Assembly: GCF_028682395.1 (NCBI RefSeq)
Contig: NZ_JANHLC010000007.1
Coordinates: 236,653 to 300,652, forward strand
Direction: 5' to 3'
Length of the DNA stretch: 64,000 nt
DNA from: Pseudomonas putida
GTDB taxonomy: Bacteria > Pseudomonadota > Gammaproteobacteria > Pseudomonadales > Pseudomonadaceae
The translations under genes and the position numbers were made by a program. This document shows positions 1 through 8,295 of this stretch, piece by piece. Numbering within the stretch: the first letter of the stretch is position 1; every line of letters starts with the position of its first letter. Below the pieces are notes generated by a model. The model ran no database searches and had not been told where the DNA came from. It saw only the letters and a list, made by a program, of their open reading frames with translations.

Positions 1-1
1 C

Positions 2-334
2 CTAGCGGGCGAGTTCGACGAGCGTCTAGTGTACCGCAAGCGCCTGCGCCGCCAGTTGGGCGACTATGAACGCAATGTCCCGCCCCATGTGCGTGCGGCC
101 CGCCTGGCCGATGAGTACAACGACCGCCAGGGGCGCCCGCGCCAGTATCACAATGGTGGCTGGATCAGCTACGTGATCACCCTGGCCGGCCCCGAACCGC
201 TGGAGGTGCGCACGGCACCCATCGACTACGAGCATTACCTGAGCCGCCAGCTGCAACCGGTGGCCGACGCAATTCTGCCGTTTGTGCAGGATGACTTCGC
301 CACCCTGGTCGGCGGTCAGCTCGGGTTGTTCTGA
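2..334 (+). CDS. polB: DNA polymerase II, C-terminal end (partial)
   Basis: This is the last 110 residues of a family B DNA polymerase; the open frame runs off the left edge of the window. Polymerase II is a damage-inducible repair and restart polymerase. The visible part has the thumb/C-terminal signature of Pol II, including a YRKRLRR stretch, the DYERNVPPHVRAAR segment and the terminal GQLGLF peptide, which resembles a beta-clamp-binding tail. The frame is open upstream of the apparent GTG at 29, so that codon is internal. It ends 9 bp from the convergent CBS gene. The name rests on remembered similarity of the C-terminus. Confidence 0.85.
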   Translation, partial: LAGEFDERLVYRKRLRRQLGDYERNVPPHVRAARLADEYNDRQGRPRQYHNGGWISYVITLAGPEPLEVRTAPIDYEHYLSRQLQPVADAILPFVQDDFATLVGGQLGLF

Positions 335-343
335 GCCGGCACG

Positions 344-784
344 TTACTCGCCGCGAATGTACTGCTCCAACTGGCGGATCAGGTCGGCCTGCTCGGCAAT
401 GGCTTCCTTGACCAGGTCACCAATCGACAGCAGGCCCAGTAACTGGCCGTCCTCGACCACGGGCAGGTGGCGCAGGTGGCTGTCGGTCATGATGCCCATG
501 CAGGCCTCGACGCTTTGCTGGGAGCTCACCGTGATCACCGGCGCGCTCATGATCGCGCTGACCGGCGTGCCCACCGAAGAGCGGCCCTTGAGCACCATCT
601 TGCGCGCGTAGTCGCGTTCACTGACGACGCCGACCACCCGACCGTTCTCGACCACCGGCAGGGCGCCGATATTTTTCTCGGCCATCAGGCGCAGGGCATC
701 GAGCACCATGCTGTCGGGCGAAATGGTATGGACTTGCTGGTGTTGCTGAGCCTTGAGCTTGAGCAACTGCGCGACGGTTTTCAT
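344..784 (-). CDS. CBS-domain pair protein
   Basis: This 146-residue protein consists almost entirely of two CBS motifs (about residues 15-70 and 80-138), each with the typical hydrophobic-V-G-hydrophobic-(S/T)-x-x-D ending (VGVVSERDYAR and LGLLSIGDLVK). Tandem CBS pairs form a Bateman module that binds adenine nucleotides. Stand-alone versions like this one are common in Pseudomonas and are usually called inosine-5'-monophosphate dehydrogenase-related or signal-transduction proteins, without a proven target. The ATG at 784 is preceded by GGAGAG at a good distance. It is convergent with polB, and I infer a regulatory, non-enzymatic role. Confidence 0.85.
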   Translation of the reverse strand: MKTVAQLLKLKAQQHQQVHTISPDSMVLDALRLMAEKNIGALPVVENGRVVGVVSERDYARKMVLKGRSSVGTPVSAIMSAPVITVSSQQSVEACMGIMTDSHLRHLPVVEDGQLLGLLSIGDLVKEAIAEQADLIRQLEQYIRGE

Positions 785-908
785 AAGTCTCTCCAGTGCG
801 GGTCGTGGGGCCGTGTGCGGCCGGTTACAGCATCATAGCCAGAGTCTGTGGGGAACATGCCGAAAGCGCCACTGCACCACTGGAAAAACGTCAGGGTGCT
901 GACTTCAA

Positions 909-1406
909 TCAGCCCAGCAAGTGCCAGACCCGTGCCGCCAGATACAGGCAGAGACCGAAGACGCAGTGATTGAGCAGGCTGCGCAAGCGGGCCTTGGTCG
1001 GGCTCGGTGTCTTGCGGGCCGCCAGGCCGGCGCCCATGCCGGGTTGCAGGATCAGGAACGGCGCCAGCAAGGTGGCGATGCCCACCGCCAGCGCCGGCAG
1101 CAGCGTTGGCTGGTCGAGCCAGGCAAGGCCGGTGAAGGCCAGCAGCAGTACACCGTAGCCCATGCCGATCAGATAATGGGCAGTCCAGCCGATCAGCCCT
1201 TCGCCCGGCACCGGCGGCGTCTTCGCGATGCTCGGGTGGAGCCATTGCCCGCGAGGCAGGTAGGCGAACCAGCGGCCCACCAAGGCCCAGTTGGGCACCT
1301 GCATGCCCAGCACCCGTTGCTGGAATAGCGCCCAGAGGTCGCTCAGGGCCGTGGCGCCAAATCCCAGCAGGATGCCGTACAGCGTGAGTTGAAAGAGGGC
1401 GGTCAT
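909..1406 (-). CDS. DUF2938 integral membrane protein
   Basis: This is a 165-residue hydrophobic protein with about four membrane segments. The N-terminal TALFQLTLYGILLGFGATALSD, the central EGLIGWTAHYLIGMGYG and the PTKARLRSLLNHCVFG segment near the end match DUF2938 as I remember it. No biochemical role is known. An upstream extension to 1520 is open but crosses the operator and lacks a ribosome site, so the ATG at 1406 was preferred. It is divergent from the ArsR-rhodanese gene, with one palindrome between them, so the regulator probably controls it. Confidence 0.75.
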   Translation of the reverse strand: MTALFQLTLYGILLGFGATALSDLWALFQQRVLGMQVPNWALVGRWFAYLPRGQWLHPSIAKTPPVPGEGLIGWTAHYLIGMGYGVLLLAFTGLAWLDQPTLLPALAVGIATLLAPFLILQPGMGAGLAARKTPSPTKARLRSLLNHCVFGLCLYLAARVWHLLG

Positions 1407-1460
1407 GGGCGGGATTCCGGTTCGATGAGATAGGCAAACCATAGTGGCTATTTTAACAAC

Positions 1461-1480
1461 ATTCAATAGATTGATTGAAT
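1461..1480. promoter_or_regulatory. Palindromic operator between DUF2938 and ArsR-rhodanese genes
   Basis: A perfect 7-bp inverted repeat, ATTCAAT-N6-ATTGAAT, lies in an AT-rich patch 26 bp before the ArsR-type start and 55 bp before the DUF2938 start. ArsR/SmtB/BigR regulators bind AT-rich imperfect palindromes of this size. Its place in the divergent intergenic region supports autoregulation plus control of the membrane gene. Confidence 0.65.
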
Positions 1481-1506
1481 GATAGATCGGTGTTAGCTTG
1501 CCTGGC

Positions 1507-2178
1507 ATGACCGATATCACGCCTGCACACCCGCCTTATGACGAACTCGCCGATCTGGCCCGTACCCTGGGCCATGCCCATCGCCTGCACCTGCTGGAAC
1601 ATATTGCCCGGGCTGAAACCTCGGTAGAGCAGTTGGCCGAACGGGCCGGGTTGTCGGTGGCCAACGCCTCGCAACATCTGCAGCATCTGCGTCGGGCCGG
1701 ATTTGTCCAGACCCGCCGTGATGGCAAACGTGTGCTCTACCGGCTGGGCGCCGGGCCCGTGCTCGGCGTGTTGGGGGCGCTGCGCGACTATGCGTTGTTC
1801 AATCGCCACGCCATGTACACCTTGATCGAGGACAGCCGGGTGCCGCCAGCGGACCTGGAAGCCATCACCCGGGCCGCCTTGCTCGAACGTCTGCACGATG
1901 ACGCCGTGACCTTGCTCGATGTGCGCTCGCCGGCGGAGTTCGCCCAGGGGCATTTACCGGGGGCGATCAATATCCCGCTAGCCGAACTGGAGCGCCGGCT
2001 GGGCGAGTTGCCGGTCGAGCAGGAGATCGTTGCCTATTGCCGGGGCGCTTACTGCGTGCTGTCCCACGAGGCCGCCACCGCCCTACAGGGCCATGGCTTC
2101 AAGGTGCGCAGGCTGGTCAGCGGATTCGAGGAGTGGCAGGCGGCTGGCCTGGATATCGAGGGCCGGGCGTCGCGTTGA
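1507..2178 (+). CDS. ArsR-family regulator fused to a rhodanese domain
   Basis: The 223-residue protein has an N-terminal winged helix (about residues 10-95, with LARTLGHAHRLHLLEHI and the recognition helix LSVANASQHLQHLRRAG) and a C-terminal rhodanese domain (about 120-220). The rhodanese active-site loop is YCRGAYC, with the catalytic cysteine in the usual place and a second cysteine at +5. ArsR-rhodanese fusions are known in proteobacteria and are thought to respond to sulfane sulfur or persulfides. The ATG at 1507 was chosen over TTG 1498 because conservation begins there. It lies directly downstream of the ATTCAAT palindrome. Confidence 0.87.
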   Translation: MTDITPAHPPYDELADLARTLGHAHRLHLLEHIARAETSVEQLAERAGLSVANASQHLQHLRRAGFVQTRRDGKRVLYRLGAGPVLGVLGALRDYALFNRHAMYTLIEDSRVPPADLEAITRAALLERLHDDAVTLLDVRSPAEFAQGHLPGAINIPLAELERRLGELPVEQEIVAYCRGAYCVLSHEAATALQGHGFKVRRLVSGFEEWQAAGLDIEGRASR

Positions 2179-2259
2179 ACGGTTTTGTTCGCTACGGGTA
2201 TGTCTAAAGGCCACTACGTTTGTGTATCCTCGCGGCTCACCCTCCACTCAAGGATGATC

Positions 2260-3138
2260 ATGCGTACTCTCTTCAAAATCTGGCTGGTGGCGACGGTTGT
2301 TTCGCTGACCTTCTACACGCCCATCTATTTCTTTTCCGATAATGCCGTCGATGCCATCGAAGACCTCACCGCCGCCGAGTTGATCCCCTATATTTCCATT
2401 CGCGGGGTCGATGTTGAACGGATGGAAAACAACCTGCGTGGCATGGGGGTCGACACCGATCTGTCCCTGGACGATGCGCTGGACGCCAATCCCAGGGTGC
2501 TCGACTACAGCATCGGTTATGCCGAAGGCAACGAATTCAAGCAGCTCAGCCTGTCTACCGGCCTGAGTTTTGTGGTGGCCCGCGCCGAGTTGGAAAACGA
2601 CCTGGCGGTGGAGGTAGTCTTCGGGGTGTTGAACAAGCATTTCCTGCGCAATACCACCCAGGTCGAGGGCCTGTATCAACTGCGGGTAACCGATGGCCAG
2701 AAGACCCTGGCCATCGAAGCGCAGAACGATCTGCAAAACCACCTCTACGGTTTGTTCCTCAAGGATGAAAAACAGGCCGGACTATCGCTGGTGCCGTTGG
2801 AGCAGCGCTTTACCGCGCTGCGTGAGCGCGAGCTCAAGGCCCAGCCTGAACCCACTGCGGCGCCGGTCCAGGCCGCGCCCAGCGAACCCCGGGAAATCGA
2901 CAGCGTGACCGTGGCGGGCAATCCGTCGCCCAGCCAGATCGTGATCTTCCAGTTCGATGGCAAGCCGGCCTATTGCGCGGATGAAGGTGAAGATGGCGCC
3001 AACTGCCGGGGCGACGCCAGCGTCTTTATCGGCATGGGGACGCACAAGGACTACATGGACCCCGACAGCCCGCTGTGCATCGCCGGAGAAACCGGCTGCG
3101 TATTGCCGCAGTTTTTCCCGGCGGACATCAAGGGCTAA
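2260..3138 (+). CDS. Conserved hypothetical secreted or membrane-anchored protein
   Basis: I do not recognise a named family in this 292-residue protein. It begins with a single hydrophobic segment (LFKIWLVATVVSLTFYTPIYFF), consistent with a signal anchor. An acidic, helical middle region follows, then a Pro/Ala-rich linker (around AQPEPTAAPVQAAPSEP) and a C-terminal part with four cysteines (YCADEGEDGANC, LCIAGETGC) that may form disulfides in the periplasm. AAGGA five bases upstream of ATG 2260 decides the start over ATG 2254. It ends at a convergent hairpin terminator. Confidence 0.7.
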   Translation: MRTLFKIWLVATVVSLTFYTPIYFFSDNAVDAIEDLTAAELIPYISIRGVDVERMENNLRGMGVDTDLSLDDALDANPRVLDYSIGYAEGNEFKQLSLSTGLSFVVARAELENDLAVEVVFGVLNKHFLRNTTQVEGLYQLRVTDGQKTLAIEAQNDLQNHLYGLFLKDEKQAGLSLVPLEQRFTALRERELKAQPEPTAAPVQAAPSEPREIDSVTVAGNPSPSQIVIFQFDGKPAYCADEGEDGANCRGDASVFIGMGTHKDYMDPDSPLCIAGETGCVLPQFFPADIKG

Positions 3139-3152
3139 ACCGCGGCAAGCGG

Positions 3153-3188
3153 TTAGTGACAAGCTAAAGGTTTTACGCTTGTCGCTAA
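3153..3188. terminator. Bidirectional hairpin between convergent genes
   Basis: The arms TTAGTGACAAGC (3153-3164) and GCTTGTCGCTAA (3177-3188) pair over 12 positions with one G-U wobble and a 12-base loop. It sits between the hypothetical gene ending at 3138 and the TetR gene ending at 3193, the expected place for a shared terminator. The T-tract is poor on the plus side. Confidence 0.6.
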
Positions 3189-3192
3189 CTGT

Positions 3193-3780
3193 TTAAAGCG
3201 GCTTTTTCACATACAGGTTGCAGAAGTAGTCGGCCGTTTCTTCGGCCGTCAGGCCTTTGTCCGGTCGGATCCACAGGTAGCTGTAGTGGTGCAGGGCCAG
3301 GAGGCTTTTCACCGCCAGGAATCCGGCATCGCTGAAAACCCCTTGCTCGACGCCCTGTTCGAGTATCCGCGCCCAGATCCTTTCATACTCACGATGTAGC
3401 GCCTGCAGTTCGGCCTTGCGCTCGCCGACTACCGCATGCACCTCGCGAAAACACACGGTCATCTCTGCCAGATGCTCGACCAGGGTGCGCATCACCCGTC
3501 GGGAAAACGCCCGTAGCCTGGCTTCGGGCTCCAGTGGCTGTTCGAGCAGCGGCGTGCCTTCGGCGATCAGGATGCGCAGATAGCGGCTGGTGATCTCGAA
3601 GAGCAATTCTTCCTTGCTGATGATGTGGTAGTACAAGGCCCCACGGCCCAGGCCGGTGGCTTTTTCCAAATCGGCGAGGCCGGTGGCATGGAAGCCTTGC
3701 GTGGCGAACAACTGGGCGGCGACCCGCAAGATTCTTTCCCTGGTGGCAGCCCCTTCGCCTTGCCCGGCTTTACGTCCCAT
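3193..3780 (-). CDS. TetR/AcrR-family transcriptional repressor
   Basis: A 195-residue TetR protein with its N-terminal helix-turn-helix at about residues 14-58 (RERILRVAAQLFATQGFHATGLADLEKATGLGRGALYYHI, cited as landmarks across that region) and an all-helical ligand domain after it. The YYH.SKEEL segment is typical of regulators that control exporters or fatty-acid-like metabolism. It is divergent from an EamA exporter whose promoter carries a perfect 10-bp palindrome, so it most likely represses that gene and perhaps itself. The inducer is unknown. Confidence 0.88.
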   Translation of the reverse strand: MGRKAGQGEGAATRERILRVAAQLFATQGFHATGLADLEKATGLGRGALYYHIISKEELLFEITSRYLRILIAEGTPLLEQPLEPEARLRAFSRRVMRTLVEHLAEMTVCFREVHAVVGERKAELQALHREYERIWARILEQGVEQGVFSDAGFLAVKSLLALHHYSYLWIRPDKGLTAEETADYFCNLYVKKPL

Positions 3781-3857
3781 GCTGCGCTCCTGTGGGTCTG
3801 CGCCAGAGCTTAACGGCTGGCCGGGCTGGCGGCCATGGTCGGGGGTTGAAAGTAGTA

Positions 3858-3886
3858 TTGACCGATCGGTACATAATTTTTATAAC
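3858..3886 (+). promoter_or_regulatory. Sigma-70 promoter with embedded TetR operator
   Basis: The -35 box TTGACC (3858-3863) and the -10 box TATAAC (3881-3886) are separated by exactly 17 bp, facing the EamA gene. The perfect palindrome ACCGATCGGT (3861-3870) overlaps the end of the -35 box and the start of the spacer. This is an ideal position for steric repression by the divergent TetR protein. Confidence 0.75.
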
Positions 3887-3940
3887 GTGCTGATCGTCGC
3901 CACTGCCCGTGTACCCGGGCAGCTTTCTGAGAGCCTCGCC

Positions 3941-4822
3941 ATGGCATTGGATACCACCGCTGCAAGCCCGGGCGTCGCACCTCGGGTGTTGATGTTGACT
4001 GCCCTGGCCATGTTGGCCTTTGCCGGTAACTCCATTCTCTGCCGACTGGCGCTCAAGACCACCAGCCTGGATGCCGCCAGTTTCACCGCGCTGCGCCTGA
4101 TCAGCGGCGCCTTGATGTTGTGGCTGCTGGTGGTGTTACGGCACCCGCGCCGCCGGATGGGCGGCAGCTGGCGGGGGGCGGCGGCGCTGTTTGTCTATGC
4201 CTTCGCGTTCTCCCTGGCGTACCGGGCTATCGATGCCGGGACCGGCGCGCTGCTGCTGTTTGGCGCGGTGCAAGTCAGCATGCTGTTGTATGGTTTTTTG
4301 CGTGCGGAGCGCCTGGGCCTGGTTGCCGGGGCCGGGCTGGCCGTGGCGTTGGCCGGATTGCTGGCGATGCTGTTGCCGGGTGCCACAGCGCCGGCCTGGA
4401 TGCCCGCGAGCTTGATGTTGGCGTCAGGTGTGGCCTGGGGTGTTTACAGCCTGCTGGGGCGTGGTGGGGCCGATCCGCTGGCGGCGACGGCGGGGAATTT
4501 CATGCGGGCCATCCCCCTGGTGATCCTGGCGTGTCTGCCGTATGCGCCAAGCCTGCACTGGGATGGACGAGGGGCGGGGTATGCGCTGGTGTCCGGGGCG
4601 CTGGCCTCGGGCGTGGGGTACGCGATCTGGTACAGCGCGGTGCGCCAATTGCCGGCGCTCAAGGCGGCGACGGTGCAGCTCAGCGTGCCGATTCTGGCGA
4701 CCCTGGCGGGCATCGTGCTCCTCGATGAACCGCTGACCTGGCGCCTGGCGCTGTGTTCGGTGGCGGTGTTGGGAGGCGTGGGCCTGGTGCTGGCAAGCAA
4801 GCAGCGCGTCGCCCGGCAATAG
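3941..4822 (+). CDS. EamA/DMT-family transporter
   Basis: A 293-residue membrane protein with about ten hydrophobic segments in two EamA repeats of five. Landmarks are FAGNSILCRLAL in repeat 1 and the SGVGYAIWYSAVRQLPA / PILATLAGIVLLDEPLT signature at the end of repeat 2. DMT carriers of this subgroup usually export amino acids, nucleobases or drugs. The start at ATG 3941 removes a long uncharged N-terminal extension that would cross the promoter. It is preceded by an excellent promoter overlapped by a TetR operator. Its substrate cannot be read from sequence. Confidence 0.85.
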   Translation: MALDTTAASPGVAPRVLMLTALAMLAFAGNSILCRLALKTTSLDAASFTALRLISGALMLWLLVVLRHPRRRMGGSWRGAAALFVYAFAFSLAYRAIDAGTGALLLFGAVQVSMLLYGFLRAERLGLVAGAGLAVALAGLLAMLLPGATAPAWMPASLMLASGVAWGVYSLLGRGGADPLAATAGNFMRAIPLVILACLPYAPSLHWDGRGAGYALVSGALASGVGYAIWYSAVRQLPALKAATVQLSVPILATLAGIVLLDEPLTWRLALCSVAVLGGVGLVLASKQRVARQ

Positions 4823-4951
4823 GCCCGCAGCCGCTGCCGATTGGTTGCGATAGCGCTGCAGGCTCTCGGTCGTTCAGCGCCCCGGCCTGCTCGATTGCCG
4901 CCAGGTGGCAGCGGCTACGAGCAGGCCTTGGGCTTCAACGACTACAGCGCG

Positions 4952-6109
4952 TCAGGCAATCCGCCCGCCCAGCACCGACGCTACCCAATCGGCGATGTAA
5001 TGCCCGGCGTTGATGCTGTTGTCGAAGCTCGAATGCTGCACGCCACCCTCACGCTCGGTGAAGATTTTCAATTCGCGCCGGGGGCTATTGACCAGCTGCT
5101 CATAGGTGCGGTGCGCCCATTTCAACGGGATCTGTGAGTCTTTTTCGCCATGGGTCACCAGGAACGGCACCTTGATCCGGTCCAGCACGCCGTCCAGGTG
5201 GACGTTCTCGGCGATGCGCATAAAGTCATCGATGTCCTTCGCGCCCCATACCCAACTGACGTGGGACCAGTAGTGCGGTACCGGGAAGCTGCCTTCCTTT
5301 TCCAGGCGGCGCTTTTGTACATCGCGCCAGTCATGGTTGGCGCCCCAGACCACGCCGCAGGCAAAGCGCGGCTCGAATGCCACCGCTCGCGGGCAGTAGT
5401 AGCCACCCAGGGACACGCCTTCCAAGCCGATGCGCTGTGCATCGATCTCGGCGCGGTCCTGCAGCCAGTCGACCACGCGGCTTGCCCAGTGCTCGCTGTC
5501 GTAGCGGGCGATCAGGTCGTGCAGGCGCAACGCTTCGCCGGTGCCCGGTTGATCGATGACCAGCGATGACACACCGCGCTTGGCCAGCCACATCGGCAGG
5601 CCGACGCGGTATTTCATTTCCTTGGTCGAATCCAGGCCATTGACCTGGACCAGGATCGGCGCCGGGCCATCGACCCCTTCGGCACGGATATAAAGCCCGG
5701 CGAGCACCTTGCCCTCATAAGGAATTTCCACCCGTTCGCAATTTTCCCCGGATAGCGCGATGCCCCGGGCGAACACCTCGAGAAAACGCTGGTAGAGCGC
5801 TTGGCGCCCCGGCGCGCCGTGGGCCTGCAGACGCTCGCAGGTCAGGTAATAGGTGGCGGCACGGTTGTATTTTTCCCCGGCCGAGAGCAGTCGCCCATGG
5901 GCCTCGTCTTCTTCGGCCAGGCCGCAGAGCTTGTCGGCCATGTTTGCCCAGGTTTCGCGAAAAGCCAGGCTGCCCGCTGCGTCGGGTTGCTTGGCGGCTT
6001 CCTGCAACGGGGCGCACATCTCTTCGATCTCGCCCATCTTGGCGCCCATCTCGATCGCGAGATCCACGGACAGGTTCCAGACATAGTTAGTGGGGAAGTA
6101 GCGGAACAT
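4952..6109 (-). CDS. Alpha/beta hydrolase of the 2,6-dihydroxypseudooxynicotine hydrolase type
   Basis: The 385-residue protein has a helical N-terminal cap (about residues 1-120) and an alpha/beta hydrolase core. The nucleophile elbow is GVSLGGYY, a cap-proximal VIDQPGTGEALR loop precedes it, and acid and histidine candidates lie in THGEKDSQIP and GGVQHSS. This cap-first layout and the FPTNYVWNLSVDL start resemble the nicotine-pathway C-C hydrolase and its relatives, which cleave ketone side chains. It may also be an esterase. It heads the left arm of the catabolic island and has its own copy of the composite operator 97 bp upstream of the ATG. The upstream open extension was rejected because it runs through that operator. 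Confidence 0.8.
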   Translation of the reverse strand: MFRYFPTNYVWNLSVDLAIEMGAKMGEIEEMCAPLQEAAKQPDAAGSLAFRETWANMADKLCGLAEEDEAHGRLLSAGEKYNRAATYYLTCERLQAHGAPGRQALYQRFLEVFARGIALSGENCERVEIPYEGKVLAGLYIRAEGVDGPAPILVQVNGLDSTKEMKYRVGLPMWLAKRGVSSLVIDQPGTGEALRLHDLIARYDSEHWASRVVDWLQDRAEIDAQRIGLEGVSLGGYYCPRAVAFEPRFACGVVWGANHDWRDVQKRRLEKEGSFPVPHYWSHVSWVWGAKDIDDFMRIAENVHLDGVLDRIKVPFLVTHGEKDSQIPLKWAHRTYEQLVNSPRRELKIFTEREGGVQHSSFDNSINAGHYIADWVASVLGGRIA

Positions 6110-6205
6110 AGTGGTTCTTATCCTTGTTCGGGTGCAGAAGGTCAGTGTCCCGGGCATGCCCTGGACAGGCTGGGGGCACAGTAGGCGAGGGCGTCGGCGG
6201 TTCGC

Positions 6206-6246
6206 CAATCGCAACTGGGGATGCCAGGTATCGCCAAACACGATGG
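6206..6246 (-). promoter_or_regulatory. Composite operator copy 1 (hydrolase promoter)
   Basis: Read on the minus strand this is CCATCG-N7-CGATAC, three bases, then GCATCC-N7-CGATTG. The two boxes share the ATC-N9-GAT core and their starts are 22 bp apart. The distal pair ends 97 bp before the hydrolase ATG, exactly the distance seen at the monooxygenase copy (14241-14281). The first spacer, TGTTTGG, also matches CGTTTGG there. Confidence 0.7.
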
Positions 6247-6256
6247 CCGCGCCCAG

Positions 6257-6297
6257 TCATGGCCCGGCGCGATACCTGCCAGTGCCAGGGACGATTG
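6257..6297 (+). promoter_or_regulatory. Composite operator copy 2 (chemoreceptor promoter)
   Basis: The conserved half-boxes CGATAC (6270-6275) and CGATTG (6292-6297) sit at exactly the spacing found in the other copies, and CTG follows the first as in copy 1. The CGATTGGTCAG that ends the element is identical to the one at 12790-12800. The left half-boxes are degenerate. It ends 61 bp before the chemoreceptor ATG. Confidence 0.5.
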
Positions 6298-6357
6298 GTC
6301 AGGCGCTTTCGCGCGCCCGTAAAGTGCGGCCACAGCGACGGGATAAGGAGCGAAAGG

Positions 6358-8280
6358 ATGGGATGGCTGGCGCGGGTGCTGGGCAATCGGTCGGTGGGGA
6401 GCAAGTTGTCCCTGGGCTTTGGGCTGGTGTTGGTGTTCACCCTGGGCGTGGCCATTACGGCTTTCTATGCGCTGGGCGTGTTGCAACAACGCAGCGAGCG
6501 CCTGCGTGACGAAGCCGCCAGCCAGGCGCTGGTGCTTCAGGCACGCATGGCCGAAAAAGCCTTTGCCCAGAGCTTTGCCCCTGAACAGGCCGAGCAGGTG
6601 CGCGCCGCCATTGGCCAGCTCGAAGCGCAGTTGTTGCGCTCCGGCGCGGTCGCTACACGCAGTGCGGCCAACGCCTATCTGCAGCAGTTCGAGCGCTATG
6701 CCCAGGCGCTGCAGGAGGTGCGTAGCGCACGGGTGTATATGCAGACGCTGGCCAGTACCGCCGGCGAGCGTTTCAACCTGCTGTTTCTCGACCAGCTCGA
6801 TGGGCTCAATGGGCAGCTGGAACAGGTCCGCGCGCCCAGTGCCGACGACCTGGTGCTGCTCGAACAGGCCGCCGCGCTCAGCGATAAACTGGCGCGCTTG
6901 CGCGACAGCGAACAGGCCTATGCCCTGGACGGCGCAGAGCGCGCACGCAATGACTGGGAGATGCGCAGCAGCGACCTGCACTCGGCCATGCAGACCCTGG
7001 CGCAGAACCTGGGCGAGCCGGGGCGTACGGCTATCGGCGCCGCGCAGGCGGCGCTGGCCGATTACCGCAAGGCCTTTGAGGGCTTTGTCGCCGGTCACCA
7101 GCGCGCCAGCCTGGCCAGTATTGCCATGACCCAGCAAAGCGAAGCCATCAGCCAGCGACTGGCCGAGACCCATCGTGAACAGACCGAAGCGATGCGCGCG
7201 GACGGGCGTCACGCCTACCGACAACTGGGCTTGATCACCTTGCTCGCACTGGGCCTGGGACTGTCGGCGAGCCTGCTGATCCGCCACTCCATCGTGCCGC
7301 CCCTGCGCGAGGTGGTGCGGCGGGTGCAGCGGGTGGCGGCCGGAGATTTAAGCGATGGCGCCCGATTCCCGGCCCGGCGTGATGAACTCGGCCAGCTACT
7401 GGACACGGTCGAAGGCATGTTGGTCGGCCTGCGTGGCCTGGTGGGCGGGATTGGCCACGGTGTTGGACGGCTGAACGAGAGCGCCGGCAGCCTGGCCGAG
7501 AGCATTCGTCGCAATAGCCTGGGCGTGGAGAGCCAGCGCGAGCAGACCGAGCAGGCGGCCACGGCCATGGAACAGATGAGCGCGAGTGCCGATGAGGTGG
7601 CGCGCAACGCCCACGCTGCCAGCCAGGCTGTGATCGAGGCCGATAGCCAGGCCCGCGAAGGCGACGCGTTGGTGCGCCAGGCCGGTGGCCGGATCGACCG
7701 CCTGGCGCGGGAAATGGCCGGTTGCACCGATGCCATGCAGGCCATGCTCAGCGAAAGCGCGGCGATTGGCGGTGTGCTCGATGTGATCAAGGCTGTGGCC
7801 GAGCAAACCAACCTGCTGGCCTTGAATGCGGCCATCGAGGCGGCGCGGGCTGGCGAGCAGGGCCGCGGCTTTGCCGTGGTGGCCGATGAAGTCCGCGGGC
7901 TGGCGCGCCGTACCCAGCGCTCGACGGCCGAAATCGAAGGCCTGATCGAGCGCCTGCGCCAGGTCGTGCAGACCGCCAGTGCGCGCTTGCAGGGCAGCCA
8001 GGTCTTGACCGAAGAAAGCGTGGTGCTGGCCACCCGGGCCTCGGCGGCCCTGGGCCAGATCACGGCGGCGGTGTCGAGCCTGGAGCAGATGAATCAGCAG
8101 ATGGCCAGCGCCGCCCAGCAGCAGAGTGCGGTGGCCGGCGAGGTCAGCCAGAACATGCGCCGGGTCCGTGAAATCGCTGCCGACGGTTCCCTGGAGAGTC
8201 GGCGCCTGCGAGCCTCGACGCAGACCCTGCAAGGCGTGGGCGAGGAGCTCAGTGCTGCCGTCGGGCATTTTCGGACCTGA
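6358..8280 (+). CDS. Methyl-accepting chemotaxis protein
   Basis: A 640-residue chemoreceptor. Membrane segment 1 lies at about residues 17-40, and a large helical periplasmic sensor of about 245 residues follows, the size of an HBM (helical bimodular) domain. Membrane segment 2 is near 290-309, followed by HAMP and the cytoplasmic signalling hairpin, whose tip (EQTNLLALNAAIEAARAGEQ) starts near 481. HBM receptors are known to sense carboxylic acids. ATG 6358 has AAGGAG/AAAGG upstream. Its promoter carries an operator copy of the catabolic island, so it probably directs taxis to the island's substrate. The LysR gene starts 15 bp downstream. Confidence 0.88.
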   Translation: MGWLARVLGNRSVGSKLSLGFGLVLVFTLGVAITAFYALGVLQQRSERLRDEAASQALVLQARMAEKAFAQSFAPEQAEQVRAAIGQLEAQLLRSGAVATRSAANAYLQQFERYAQALQEVRSARVYMQTLASTAGERFNLLFLDQLDGLNGQLEQVRAPSADDLVLLEQAAALSDKLARLRDSEQAYALDGAERARNDWEMRSSDLHSAMQTLAQNLGEPGRTAIGAAQAALADYRKAFEGFVAGHQRASLASIAMTQQSEAISQRLAETHREQTEAMRADGRHAYRQLGLITLLALGLGLSASLLIRHSIVPPLREVVRRVQRVAAGDLSDGARFPARRDELGQLLDTVEGMLVGLRGLVGGIGHGVGRLNESAGSLAESIRRNSLGVESQREQTEQAATAMEQMSASADEVARNAHAASQAVIEADSQAREGDALVRQAGGRIDRLAREMAGCTDAMQAMLSESAAIGGVLDVIKAVAEQTNLLALNAAIEAARAGEQGRGFAVVADEVRGLARRTQRSTAEIEGLIERLRQVVQTASARLQGSQVLTEESVVLATRASAALGQITAAVSSLEQMNQQMASAAQQQSAVAGEVSQNMRRVREIAADGSLESRRLRASTQTLQGVGEELSAAVGHFRT

Positions 8281-8295
8281 AGCGGAGGCCAGGCT

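Noticed and set aside
6142..7287. Long antisense open frame (381 codons) under the chemoreceptor
   Set aside because: It has no ribosome site or recognisable family, and mirrors the GC3-rich codons of the real chemoreceptor on the other strand.
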